From NCBI GenBank assembly GCA_052170135.1, contig JBQNBC010000003.1:62001-126000 (forward strand): a stretch of 64,000 nucleotides of DNA. Direction: 5' to 3'. Below are positions 26,981-35,858 of this stretch, piece after piece (the first letter of the stretch is position 1; every line of letters starts with the position of its first letter). This DNA comes from Wolinella sp052170135 (GTDB taxonomy: Bacteria > Campylobacterota > Campylobacteria > Campylobacterales > Helicobacteraceae). A model generated the notes under the pieces. That model was not told where the DNA came from, did no database searches, and saw only the letters and a program-made list of their open reading frames with translations. The position numbers were made by a program, and so were the translations under genes.

Positions 26981-27100
26981 ATCATCCGTGGCTTTATAGG
27001 CTTGGCTTTGCACATTTATCTAGATTCTTCTCTTTTATACTAAGAATCGTAACTTCCGAATCTAGTACAATCGCAAACACTGCGTTTTCACACATCTTGA

Positions 27101-27106
27101 TAAAAT
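27101..27106 (+). promoter_or_regulatory. -10 box of rnhB, probably giving a leaderless mRNA
   Basis: TAAAAT in the context GATAAAATGCATGC ends 6 nt before the rnhB ATG. No ribosome binding site fits, so initiation at the ATG itself is likely. Confidence 0.5.
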
Positions 27107-27112
27107 GCATGC

Positions 27113-27730
27113 ATGAAAACTAATCAAACTCAATCACTTTTTAAGAATCTAAAAATACCCACCGCTGGCATAATCTGTGGCATCGATGAGGCAGGGCGTG
27201 GCACGCTAGCTGGTAGTCTCTTTGTTGCTGGCGTAATACTAGAGCGCGAAATCTCTGGACTCAAGGACTCAAAAAAGCTATCGCGTACAACACGCTATAA
27301 AATATATGATGAAATAGCCAAAAATTCAACTTTCCATATCGTAGCCTCAAGTGCGGAAAAGATTGATTCGCTTGGGCTTAGTCGCTGCATCGCCGATTCT
27401 CTTCGTGAAATTTGCGACACGCTGTACGCTACAAAATATATATTTGATGGCAACAGCACCTTTGGAGTGTCAAATATCACGACATTAATTCGAGGCGATG
27501 CCCTACTCGCGTCAATTTCTGCGGCTAGCATCATTGCCAAAGTCGCCAAGGATAGAGAGATGGAGGAACTTAACAAGCTCTATCCGATGTATGGATTTGC
27601 AAGCCATTGCGGATATGGGACACGCGCACATATTGCAAATATTGTCGAGTTTGGACTTAGTCCAGTTCATCGAAAAAGCTTTAAGATTAAAAGTTGCAAA
27701 CTGGATTCCACCATTTTAAATATCGGCTAA
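27113..27730 (+). CDS. rnhB: ribonuclease HII
   Basis: RNase HII removes ribonucleotides embedded in DNA. The N-terminal GIDEAGRGTLAGSLFVAG (about 23-40) carries the catalytic Asp-Glu pair, GLKDSKKLS follows, and ASIIAKVAKDREM supplies further conserved residues. The 205-residue length is normal. It stands alone with its own promoter, which sits so close to the ATG that the mRNA may be leaderless. Confidence 0.95.
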   Translation: MKTNQTQSLFKNLKIPTAGIICGIDEAGRGTLAGSLFVAGVILEREISGLKDSKKLSRTTRYKIYDEIAKNSTFHIVASSAEKIDSLGLSRCIADSLREICDTLYATKYIFDGNSTFGVSNITTLIRGDALLASISAASIIAKVAKDREMEELNKLYPMYGFASHCGYGTRAHIANIVEFGLSPVHRKSFKIKSCKLDSTILNIG

Positions 27731-28003
27731 TACTTCTTGCTAACCTTGCGACAAGCTCCCACCGCTCTTTCCATAAAGATAGATTGACTTTTAGATTCTT
27801 CTCGTAGTCTTGTTGGCTTAAACTGTATAGTTATGTCTAAAATGAGAATCTAGCAAAAATGCATGAAAGTGCCTATCTATCGTAGCTAGAGGGAATTTTT
27901 TAAAATGAGAATCCTACATTTTCATTCTTTAGACAAAGCCAGACAAATGTTTAGACATTTTTTAGAATGCCATAAAATAAGGCTTTATAGCGTTTAAAAC
28001 ATC
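27731..28003. other. intergenic region with short direct repeats
   Basis: No gene is seen. A 13-nt direct repeat, TAAAATGAGAATC, occurs at 27838-27850 and 27901-27913. TTTAGACA occurs twice near 27938-27957. These could be leftovers of operator-like sites near the broken repressor, but nothing proves it. Confidence 0.35.
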
Positions 28004-28691
28004 TATATTAGCCCTCCAAAATACCCCACCACTCGCCCGATAATCTCAAAGTCTATATCTTCAGTGTTTGAGACTGGCTCATACTTCTCATTGTCGCTTA
28101 GAAGTCGCACACGTGGAAATTTTGCAATACGTTTTACAATCATCTCCTCTCCGATTCTTGCTACACATATTTGTCCCTCTAGAGGATTCTTTTTTGCACT
28201 AGGAGTAGCGCATTTTGCGGGATTATGGAAAACATAGAGTCTCCAAAAGAGCGAATGATAAAGATATCTTGATAGTTACTGACTATCCCAAAGCTCTCAC
28301 GTAGTATCTCTTTTGTGAAGCCTCGATACTCGACATCTGCAGGCAATTCATTGAGCGCACCACTTCCAGCACTAGCACTAATGTGATGAAGTATTGGAAA
28401 CTGAATAGTGTCGTTTTGTGGTTTAAGGCTTGAGGGGATAAGTGGCGGATTGGTCGATATTTTTTTTGAGATTGGTCGACATATTGATCGATATATTTTC
28501 CGTATAAAAATTATTTGGATTTAAATTAAAAGCTGAAGCAATTTTTGTTAGATTTTCCATTGTGATGTTTTTGGTTTTCCCATCTCATAGCCCTTGATAT
28601 CATCAATGGATACGCTGGAAAATTTAGCCAAATCGCCTTGTGTCCATCCTTTTTGTACCCTTAGTTCTTTCAGTCTTTGCGATAACATCAT
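28004..28691 (-). pseudogene. broken XRE/S24 (CI/LexA-like) repressor
   Basis: Read on the minus strand through three frameshifts, this is one protein. It has an N-terminal helix-turn-helix (MLSQRLKELRVQKGWTQGDL, then VSIDDIKGYEMGKP), the MENLTKIASAFNLN segment typical of CI repressors, and a linker. The C-terminal S24 peptidase domain has catalytic Ser in SFGDSMF and Lys in EEMIVKRIAKF, ending in GRVVGYFGGLI. The frame breaks lie at or near A-rich runs, including an A8 (28460-28467). The intact protein would be about 225 residues and phage-type. No other phage gene is near. Sequencing error in homopolymers cannot be excluded, but three breaks in one gene favour real decay. Confidence 0.75.
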
Positions 28692-28859
28692 ATTGCTACA
28701 CCTTTTACACTTTTATCTTGACAAGAATACATCATGTGCTACTTGCCTTTTCCTATGCGTTGTTGTGTCCTAAGTGGTTTTAATTGTTATTGGCTCTAGC
28801 TTCTGCACACGCAATACAATCCAAAATATTTTATCAACCGCAATCAAACAAAACTATTG

Positions 28860-29618
28860 CTAAATCGTACCGGCTGGCTGCTGCGCACTAGCCGTTGTTG
28901 GTGAGATTTGCTCAGGAGTATTTTGGAAAGGCGAGGGAGATAGTCCTGGTGTCTGCTGCTTCCCTATTTGAGGTACATTTTGCAATTGGTTTGTCGCACC
29001 AGGCGCACTTGGTACCCCATCTTTGTCTTTATTAAACGGAGGACCTTTTTGCAAAATAGATGTTAGCTCTGCTGCACGCGCAGGCGTCATCTTTGAGAGA
29101 ATCTTCCCCATATCCTTTGATTCAAGACTAAAAAGTATAGTCGCCGCCTCGCTATCTGGTAGATTCTCGATGATTGGTGCAGCCTTAGAGTCTTTCATTT
29201 TCGCATACGTTTCGGCAATCTTGTCATCTTTTGCCACTTTTATCTCTTTTAAAAGCTCTTCATTTCGTTTTAAAATTCTCTTGATTCTCTGCTCTTTTTC
29301 CTCGATTAATGCAAGCGTAGCATTCACTTCACCTTCGCGCTTTTTCAACGCAGCCTCTTTTTGATCTAGCATCGCCTGTGTCGCACTTTGAAGAGCTTGA
29401 AGGGCTTGTTGTTGCTCATCTATCTGCTCTATCCCACGTAGTATCTCGCTCTTTCGCTGCTCAAAAATCACATTGCAATCAATCAGCTCGCGCCTGCTAT
29501 TTTGGGTAGCCTCAGCCGCATTTAACGAAATAAAAAAACCAATCACCATAAACGCAAAATAGACCGCGCCAAAGCCACTCATGCCATCATTTTTTTTGCC
29601 AAACATTTTAGACTTCAA
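28860..29618 (-). CDS. PDP/MotE-like flagellar-associated protein (HP0257-type)
   Basis: The 252-residue protein has an N-terminal membrane helix or signal anchor (about 17-36), a long coiled coil (about 50-140), a MotE/MgtE_N-like helical domain (PIIENLPDSEAATILFSLES and KMTPARAAELTSIL, about 143-185), and a Pro/Gln-rich C-terminal tail (about 190-252). This layout fits the MotE-like proteins that lie next to fliJ-type genes. H. pylori HP0257 occupies the same position next to HP0256 and purA. A periplasmic motor- or motility-related role is inferred. Confidence 0.75.
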   Translation of the reverse strand: MKSKMFGKKNDGMSGFGAVYFAFMVIGFFISLNAAEATQNSRRELIDCNVIFEQRKSEILRGIEQIDEQQQALQALQSATQAMLDQKEAALKKREGEVNATLALIEEKEQRIKRILKRNEELLKEIKVAKDDKIAETYAKMKDSKAAPIIENLPDSEAATILFSLESKDMGKILSKMTPARAAELTSILQKGPPFNKDKDGVPSAPGATNQLQNVPQIGKQQTPGLSPSPFQNTPEQISPTTASAQQPAGTI

Positions 29619-29644
29619 AAACTCACTCCTTGACCTTTGCTTGC

Positions 29645-30073
29645 CTAGCTATCACGCTCTACACGCGAGTTAAAGAGCATGAGTGATACCTCATCCATCT
29701 GCAACTCCTCTTGGCGTTTTTGATGAGCTATTATCTTTTGCATCTCAAGTTTATCGAGATATTTTGCTTTTTCATACTCCAAATTCAAGAATCTAAGCCG
29801 CTCCTCGAGCCTCTCACGCATCTCTTTAAGCTCAGCAATCTCAAGCTTTTTTAGCTCTAGCTCATCAATATACGCACTCTTTATCGCTTGAATTTTAATA
29901 AAATCCATATATGTGCCATGACTAGGAATCTCAATCCCGGCAATCTCACGCAAAACTCCATCCATATCGCTCCTAGCACGCTCTATCTGAATCGCTACAC
30001 CAAGAATCTGCCTCTCCATATCCCGCACCGCCTCACTCTTTATGCGTAGCAGCTCGGTAAATTTAGTCTTCAT
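29645..30073 (-). CDS. FliJ-like coiled-coil protein (HP0256-type)
   Basis: The 142-residue, almost wholly coiled-coil protein has the size and helical pattern of FliJ, the cytoplasmic factor of the flagellar type III export ATPase complex. H. pylori HP0256 at the same position has been described as a FliJ homologue affecting motility. It overlaps purA by 4 nt and is followed by the PDP/MotE-like gene. Sequence identity in FliJ proteins is low, so the call rests on context and architecture. Confidence 0.75.
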   Translation of the reverse strand: MKTKFTELLRIKSEAVRDMERQILGVAIQIERARSDMDGVLREIAGIEIPSHGTYMDFIKIQAIKSAYIDELELKKLEIAELKEMRERLEERLRFLNLEYEKAKYLDKLEMQKIIAHQKRQEELQMDEVSLMLFNSRVERDS

Positions 30074-31317
30074 CTAAAAATTGTATCGTCTCGCTCAGGA
30101 CCAGTTGAGATCACAGAGATTGGAATATTTATTAGCTTCTCTAGTTCTAGAACATACTCTTGAGCTTTTTTAGGTAGATTCTCAAACTTCCTCACGCCCT
30201 CGCTTCCACTCCATCCATCAAAACTACGATAAATAGGTGTAACACCATCACAGTCATAAGGCATATAATCTATCTCTATGCCATTACGCATGTAACCCAC
30301 ACAGACTTTAACCTCATCAAACCCATCTAGCACATCAAGTTTCATCAGGGCAAGATTCTTGCAACCATTTAATCGACAAGCATGTCGCACAGCAACAGCA
30401 TCAAACCACCCACATCGTCTAGCACGCCCCGTAGTAGTTCCAAATTCATGCCCTTTTTGACGTAAAGTCTCGCCCTCTACGCCAAAATCCTCGGTTGGAA
30501 ATGGTCCATTGCCCACTCGTGTACAGTAGGCCTTGGCTATACCTGTCACATCTCCAATATCGCAAGGTGCAAGCCCCGTACCACTGCAAGCACCAGATGC
30601 AGTTGTCGTAGAGCTCGTTACAAATGGATATGTCCCATGGTCAACATCAAGCATGCTTCCTTGAGCACCTTCTAGCAAGATTCTCTTACCACTATCAATA
30701 GAATTCCAAAGTAGTCTAGTTGTATCTGTTAGATATGGCAACAATGCATTTGCATAGCCCTCTAGTCGTGCGCGTAGCTCCGTATCACACTCCCACTTTA
30801 TGCCGTATATCTCAGACATATAGCCATGATTCCTTTGGTACTCGGCTATCTTTTCGAGTAGTCTTGGTATATCTCTGAGCTCACCCATTCTAATGCCCTG
30901 CCTAGAGATTTTATCACTGTATGCAGGTCCTATTCCCTTGCCTGTCGTACCTATTGCCTTGCCCTCTTTTTGCCTCTCCCGTGCCTTATCATACGCCTCA
31001 TGGCAAGGGAGAATCATATGCGCTTTATCACTGATAAATAGTCTCCCAAAAAGCTCTTCAAACTGCGACATCTCACTTATAAGAGCCTCTGGATTTATCA
31101 CCACGCCATTGCCTATTACGTTGTGGCAACTTGGATAAAGGACGCCAGAAGGGATTAGATGTAAGGCGATCTTTTTACCATCTACGACTATTGTATGTCC
31201 AGCGTTATGCCCACCTTGATAGCGCACCACTAGATCATACTTCCTCGCCAACCAATCAACAATCTTGCCCTTACCTTCATCGCCCCACTGTATTCCGACA
31301 ATCAAATCTGCTTTCAT
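30070..31317 (-). CDS. purA: adenylosuccinate synthetase
   Basis: PurA joins IMP and aspartate with GTP, the first step to AMP. The 415-residue protein has the N-terminal P-loop-like QWGDEGKGKIVD (about 10-21), catalytic GHNAGHTI, IGTTGKGIGPAYSDK and the C-terminal STGPERDDTI. It starts directly after the stop of a HisZ-like gene (TGAATG) and overlaps the FliJ-like gene downstream by 4 nt. Confidence 0.97.
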   Translation of the reverse strand: MKADLIVGIQWGDEGKGKIVDWLARKYDLVVRYQGGHNAGHTIVVDGKKIALHLIPSGVLYPSCHNVIGNGVVINPEALISEMSQFEELFGRLFISDKAHMILPCHEAYDKARERQKEGKAIGTTGKGIGPAYSDKISRQGIRMGELRDIPRLLEKIAEYQRNHGYMSEIYGIKWECDTELRARLEGYANALLPYLTDTTRLLWNSIDSGKRILLEGAQGSMLDVDHGTYPFVTSSTTTASGACSGTGLAPCDIGDVTGIAKAYCTRVGNGPFPTEDFGVEGETLRQKGHEFGTTTGRARRCGWFDAVAVRHACRLNGCKNLALMKLDVLDGFDEVKVCVGYMRNGIEIDYMPYDCDGVTPIYRSFDGWSGSEGVRKFENLPKKAQEYVLELEKLINIPISVISTGPERDDTIFR

Positions 31318-32178
31318 TCACTTATCCTCATTTTTTAGTAGCACTAACTCATCTGTATATAGCCCAAAGCCACACGACTTCAATCCATCTATCTCGTAAT
31401 TCCCACCAAATAGCAGTGTTGAGTTACGCTCAAACATACGAAACACAATGCCATCATAATAATCCATAGGCGCATAATAGAGCGGTGCGATAACCACATG
31501 ATCATACTCTAACCCACTGGATAGCTCAAACAACCGCTCAAGCTCCTCTTTTAAAAAGCTAGGGATTCTGCCAAGCGCAGAGCGCAAATCCTCAATATTT
31601 CTGATTTTTAACAATAACTCAAAGTAAGATTCTCTACTTAATAGATTCTCTACTTGCATTTTGCTAAACACCTCAATAGATAGCCCGCTCTCTCTAGCAC
31701 AAAGCAAAGGGATTTGCATATTTGAAAGCTGCAAAATAGAAAAAATCTCAAGCTCTCGTAAAATATTAAGCGCCACATCTAGCATAGCTCGCGCATTCTG
31801 CTCGCCTAGCGATTCTGCACCGATTTGATGTATTTCAGTCGTCGGATAGCTAAAAACGGGCTGTATATAAAACCACTTGCGATGCTCAGTGCTACGCCCT
31901 AAACGCTTTGTAATAATTCTTGCCACATCAAGTGTCGTATCATTTCGTAGCGCGATTTGATTATTTTTCTCACTACTAAGGCGTAAAACCTCTCGACTAC
32001 TATTACTATTTTGGTGCTCCAAATAGGCAAAAGCCGGCGTACAAATCTCAAGAAAGCCAGCTTTACAAAGAATCTCACTCGCGCGCGCCTCTATGTGGCG
32101 CTTTAGTTGCGCACTCGTACCAAAGTAGAGTTGGCTACCCTGTGGAATCTCATGCTCTAAAATCACAAACTCCCCCAA
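31318..32178 (-). CDS. HisZ-like ATP phosphoribosyltransferase regulatory subunit
   Basis: The 286-residue protein resembles the catalytic core of histidyl-tRNA synthetase without an anticodon domain. EICTPAFAYLE is a motif 1-like region, ALRNDTTLDVARII matches motif 2 of HisS/HisZ, and the C-terminal LLFGGNYEIDGLKSCGFGLY resembles motif 3. HisZ proteins regulate short-form HisG in histidine synthesis. It is shorter than usual HisZ (about 350-400). It is coupled to purA with no gap, and hisB lies about 9 kb upstream in the same run. Whether a short-form hisG exists in the genome cannot be seen here. Confidence 0.75.
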   Translation of the reverse strand: MGEFVILEHEIPQGSQLYFGTSAQLKRHIEARASEILCKAGFLEICTPAFAYLEHQNSNSSREVLRLSSEKNNQIALRNDTTLDVARIITKRLGRSTEHRKWFYIQPVFSYPTTEIHQIGAESLGEQNARAMLDVALNILRELEIFSILQLSNMQIPLLCARESGLSIEVFSKMQVENLLSRESYFELLLKIRNIEDLRSALGRIPSFLKEELERLFELSSGLEYDHVVIAPLYYAPMDYYDGIVFRMFERNSTLLFGGNYEIDGLKSCGFGLYTDELVLLKNEDK

Positions 32179-32218
32179 AAATGCTAATTAAAGCTCGATT
32201 ATACCACGCTTCACGCGC

Positions 32219-32896
32219 TTAGATTCCGCCAAATCTCCGCTTGCGTCGTCCAAACTCTTCAATCATCTCGCCAAGCTCACTACTAGTAAAGTCTGGCCAA
32301 AGCGTCTGAGTAAAAAATAGCTCCGCATAGCTAGCCTGCCAAAGCAAGAAATTCGACAACCTCATCTCTCCTCCAGTACGCACGAGCATATCGACACTCG
32401 GGACAAAAGCCGTATCTAAGAATCGCTCCAGATTCTCAACACTTGGATAAAGCCCAGAAACATTCATCTTTTTCACTGCACGCACTATCTCATCTTGTGA
32501 GCCATAATTTAGTGCAAGGATTTGCGTAAGCCCACTACAGCGTGCACTCCTCTCCTCTAGCTCGACAATAGCCCTCAAAAGCGCTGGCGAAAATCGCTCC
32601 AAATTGCCAATCGCACGAAATCTAATATTATTTTTTATGTAGATTTCCGCCTCTTTTTTTAGATATTCTCCAAGAAGCTTCATAAGGAAGTCGACCTCGG
32701 CTTTTGGGCGTTTCCAATTTTCAGTGGAAAACGCATAAAGCGTCAAAAATTCAATTCCATTTTTTGAGCAAAAAACAGTGATGTCTCGCAACCTCTCTGC
32801 ACCAACTTCATGCCCTTTTATACGTGTTTTACCGCGTAGATTCGCCCAGCGTCCATTACCATCCATGATGATTGCTAGGTGTTTTAGCTCATTCAT
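32219..32896 (-). CDS. uppS: undecaprenyl diphosphate synthase
   Basis: UppS makes the C55 lipid carrier used for peptidoglycan and O-antigen. The signature LAIIMDGNGRWA holds the catalytic Asp, followed by KTRIKGHEVGAE; the C-terminal region has DMLVRTGGEMRLSNF and LWQASYAELFF. I start it at the ATG 1 nt after the preceding stop (TAAAATGAAT), giving 225 residues. A longer frame from 32962 would add 22 residues inside the upstream gene that no relative has. Confidence 0.95.
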   Translation of the reverse strand: MNELKHLAIIMDGNGRWANLRGKTRIKGHEVGAERLRDITVFCSKNGIEFLTLYAFSTENWKRPKAEVDFLMKLLGEYLKKEAEIYIKNNIRFRAIGNLERFSPALLRAIVELEERSARCSGLTQILALNYGSQDEIVRAVKKMNVSGLYPSVENLERFLDTAFVPSVDMLVRTGGEMRLSNFLLWQASYAELFFTQTLWPDFTSSELGEMIEEFGRRKRRFGGI

Positions 32897-32897
32897 T

Positions 32898-33665
32898 TTA
32901 GCCTCGTAAATTAAGCAGAGAATCACTTGATTCATAAAGTGGTGAAATACGCTCATCAACACTAATTAGCGTCTTTGCAATTCCCCTTAGGCTTCCAAGC
33001 TCACCCTCTAAAAACTCCGCACTACTCCTAAAGAGTGTCGCTAAATGAAGATATGCGCCTTCCTCCGCATGCTCTACGATTTTGCCTCTTATTGCACCCA
33101 GATTGCTAAAAATAGAGTAAAACTCAAGCTCACTGATTCCATTTATACCCTTTCGTGCACGCATTTGCAGCAAAGAATCGCGGTCATTTTCATGGCGAAA
33201 TGGCAATGTTATGACCTTTTGTTGAAGCGAAAGCAGTAGGTTTCCACTAAATAGAAAATCGGCACGTGTCTCAGCATTCGCAAGCTTATCCGAGAAAAAT
33301 CCCTGCATCTTTTCCCATGGATTCCCACCTTTTTGATCAAAGAGAGAATCGAGCTCTTCGCGCCCTAAACGCAAAGAACTTTTGAGAAACTGTGACATGA
33401 TATTTGGCTGTGTAACCAGATTTGAGAGCATGATTGAGCCCATACTACTTTTGCCCATGTGAGCCCAGTATTTCGCACCGACTTGGAGCTCCTTTAAACT
33501 CTTTGTCTCTAATGCACTATTGCCAACTTTTAGCATATATTTCATGCCATGTGTGCGCTCCATCACCTCTAGGCTAACTGGTAAAGAGGCATTAAATTGC
33601 TTTGCTACGCTTGAATTTTGGAGGCGATTTTGCACCTCAGCTACTTGCGAGAGTTGCTGTATCAT
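32898..33665 (-). CDS. conserved protein between coaBC and uppS, possible FliK-like C-terminal domain
   Basis: The 255-residue protein has no signal peptide or membrane segment. From memory, Campylobacter carries an uncharacterised gene in the same place (Cj0823). Its last 90 or so residues resemble the Flg_hook domain of FliK: an LPFRHEND strand, SIFSNLGAIRGKIVEH in the place of the conserved LG motif, then LFRSSAEFLEGELGSLRGIA, like the closing helix. This similarity was seen by eye and needs a profile search. It overlaps coaBC by 4 nt and abuts uppS. Confidence 0.6.
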   Translation of the reverse strand: MIQQLSQVAEVQNRLQNSSVAKQFNASLPVSLEVMERTHGMKYMLKVGNSALETKSLKELQVGAKYWAHMGKSSMGSIMLSNLVTQPNIMSQFLKSSLRLGREELDSLFDQKGGNPWEKMQGFFSDKLANAETRADFLFSGNLLLSLQQKVITLPFRHENDRDSLLQMRARKGINGISELEFYSIFSNLGAIRGKIVEHAEEGAYLHLATLFRSSAEFLEGELGSLRGIAKTLISVDERISPLYESSDSLLNLRG

Positions 33666-34867
33666 AGCTCCTCACTCGCTCGCAAAATCTCAAACGCCAC
33701 ATTGAGTTTATCCGCTCTAGGAATCGTAATCTCACGTGAAGAATCAATAAAAATAACCTCATTATTCTCCGATTCCATCGGGTTTTGATCGCCTATCACG
33801 TTTAGACATATCGCATCAATGCCCTTATTTTTGCGCGCGAGAATCGCACTTTTTCTAGCCGCTTCACCCGATTCTTCTAGCTTAAAACCAATGGTTTTGA
33901 AGCCCTCTTTTTTTAGGCTTTGCAAAATATCAACACCGCGCCTAAGCTCAAGTTGCCACACTTCGCCCAGATTCTCTTTTTTTAGCTTGCCATCGCTTAT
34001 ATGTGCGCTCTCATAATCGCTAATAGCCGCCGCCATATAGATATATGGTGTACGTTCATCGTTTCTATGCGATTCTTGCCAGCTTGATAGCTCTAGCATG
34101 TAGCTTGCCGCATCGCCAACAAGAATCGTGGTCACTCCACATGGCAAATGCTCACTTTTTACAGACGTTACAAGGCTTACATCTGCACCCAGATAATAGA
34201 GTGCACGCACTAGAGACTGCGCCATTTTACCGCTAGAGCGATTGCTTAAAAAGCGAACAGAATCGATCATCTCTCTACTTCCACCACCACTCACCACGAC
34301 ACTCCTGCCAATCCAAAAACTCTCTCGCAAAAGTGCACGAAACACATGCTCGCAAATCTCTCTTGGCTCTTCGAGCGCACCGCTACCAACATCACCGCAC
34401 GCTAATTCCTTGACCACGGGAGAGACTATATCTACGCCTAGTTTTTTCAGCTTTTGCAACGATTCTTGAGTTAGTGGATTTTCTAACATTTTTGTATTCA
34501 TCGCTGGTGCGAGAATCTTCACCCCACTAAAGGCAAGAAACGATGATAAAAGTAGATTATCAGCTATTCCATTTGCGAGCTTATTTATCGTATTTGCAGT
34601 AGCTGGTGCGACCAAAAACAATTCTGCCCACGACGCAAGCGCGATATGATTCTCCTCACTCGCCCACGATTCTGTATCCGCGCTTAGGACACGCGTTTTT
34701 GTGAGGGCTTCAAAGACCAAAGGCGATATAAATTTCTTCGATTCTTCGCTCATGACCACGCGAACACTAGCCCCCTCTTTTTGCAAAAGGCGCACGATTT
34801 CTGGGGCTTTATAAATTGAGATGCTTGAGCTGACCCCAAGCACTATTCTCCGCCCAGATAGTAGCAT
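33662..34867 (-). CDS. coaBC: bifunctional phosphopantothenoylcysteine decarboxylase/synthetase
   Basis: CoaBC couples 4'-phosphopantothenate to cysteine and decarboxylates the product in CoA synthesis. In 401 residues the flavoprotein CoaC half comes first, with the catalytic His in EENHIALASWAE, the PAMNTKM motif and the substrate-clamp Cys in LACGDVGSGALEEP. The CoaB half has VSGGGSREMIDSVRFLSNRSSGK, AAAISDY and a KLKKE-type lysine. It overlaps the FliK-like gene by 4 nt and follows pseB after 1 nt. Confidence 0.96.
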   Translation of the reverse strand: MLLSGRRIVLGVSSSISIYKAPEIVRLLQKEGASVRVVMSEESKKFISPLVFEALTKTRVLSADTESWASEENHIALASWAELFLVAPATANTINKLANGIADNLLLSSFLAFSGVKILAPAMNTKMLENPLTQESLQKLKKLGVDIVSPVVKELACGDVGSGALEEPREICEHVFRALLRESFWIGRSVVVSGGGSREMIDSVRFLSNRSSGKMAQSLVRALYYLGADVSLVTSVKSEHLPCGVTTILVGDAASYMLELSSWQESHRNDERTPYIYMAAAISDYESAHISDGKLKKENLGEVWQLELRRGVDILQSLKKEGFKTIGFKLEESGEAARKSAILARKNKGIDAICLNVIGDQNPMESENNEVIFIDSSREITIPRADKLNVAFEILRASEEL

Positions 34868-34868
34868 T

Positions 34869-35858
34869 TTACGCCTCGCTCATCGCGATTAGCTCATCGC
34901 GACTTAGCCATTGATTATTTTCAAGCGAGTTGTATTCAAAACCGATCTCAACGCCTTTTCCGCATTCTCCGATTCTTGTTATGCTGTAATCAATTGGCGT
35001 TTGGAACTGAATCGTAGGCTTAATAATAAAGAAATCATCAAATTCGACACTAAGATGAGAATCGTCTTTGGGTACCATTACTTCATGAAGCTTCTCCCCA
35101 GGGCGGATTCCTATAACTTTACGCGGAATATTTGGCGCGAGTGCATCGGCTAGATCAGTGATCCTCATGGATGGGATCTTGGGTATAAAAATCTCTCCAC
35201 CATGCATGCGTTCTAGATTCTTCAATACAAATTCAACGCCCTGAGGCAGAGTAATCCAAAACCTCGTCATACGCTCATCGGTAATAGGAATCTCACTCGC
35301 ACCCTCGCTAACAAGTCGCCTAAAAAATGGCACTACTGAGCCACGCGAACCAACGACATTGCCATAGCGCACGACCGAGAATCGTGTCTTTTTGCTTCCG
35401 CGTATATTATTCCCAGCAATAAAGAGTTTGTCGCTTGCGAGCTTTGTCGCACCATAGAGGTTTATCGGATTTGCTGCCTTGTCTGTGCTTAGCGCAATTA
35501 CATGTGAGACATCATTCGCTAGGCATGCATCTATGACATTTTGTGCACCATGGATATTTGTCTTGATGCACTCCATCGGGTTGTATTCAGCGATTGGCAC
35601 ATGCTTTAGCGCAGCGGCATGGATACATATATCAACCCCATCCATCGCCTTTACAAGTCGCTCTCTATCGCGCACATCTCCAATAAAGAATCGCATACGC
35701 TTATCAGTGAAGCGCTGTGCCATTTCATATTGCTTTAGCTCATCGCGTGAAAATATGATTAGCTTTTTTGGCTCATATCGTCGCAATACCTCTGCCACAA
35801 AGCACTTTCCAAAACTCCCAGTACCGCCCGTAACAAGAATCGTCTTACCATCTAGCAT
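34869..35858 (-). CDS. pseB: UDP-N-acetylglucosamine 4,6-dehydratase (inverting)
   Basis: PseB catalyses the first step of pseudaminic acid synthesis, needed for flagellin glycosylation and therefore motility in this lineage. The 329-residue short-chain dehydrogenase fold has the NAD motif VTGGTGSFGK (about 9-18), ALSTDKAANPINLYGATK with the catalytic Asp, Lys and Tyr, and the RYGNVVGSRGS segment. It shares one base with the stop of pbp2 upstream and is followed by coaBC after 1 nt. Other pse genes are not in the window. Confidence 0.95.
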   Translation of the reverse strand: MLDGKTILVTGGTGSFGKCFVAEVLRRYEPKKLIIFSRDELKQYEMAQRFTDKRMRFFIGDVRDRERLVKAMDGVDICIHAAALKHVPIAEYNPMECIKTNIHGAQNVIDACLANDVSHVIALSTDKAANPINLYGATKLASDKLFIAGNNIRGSKKTRFSVVRYGNVVGSRGSVVPFFRRLVSEGASEIPITDERMTRFWITLPQGVEFVLKNLERMHGGEIFIPKIPSMRITDLADALAPNIPRKVIGIRPGEKLHEVMVPKDDSHLSVEFDDFFIIKPTIQFQTPIDYSITRIGECGKGVEIGFEYNSLENNQWLSRDELIAMSEA

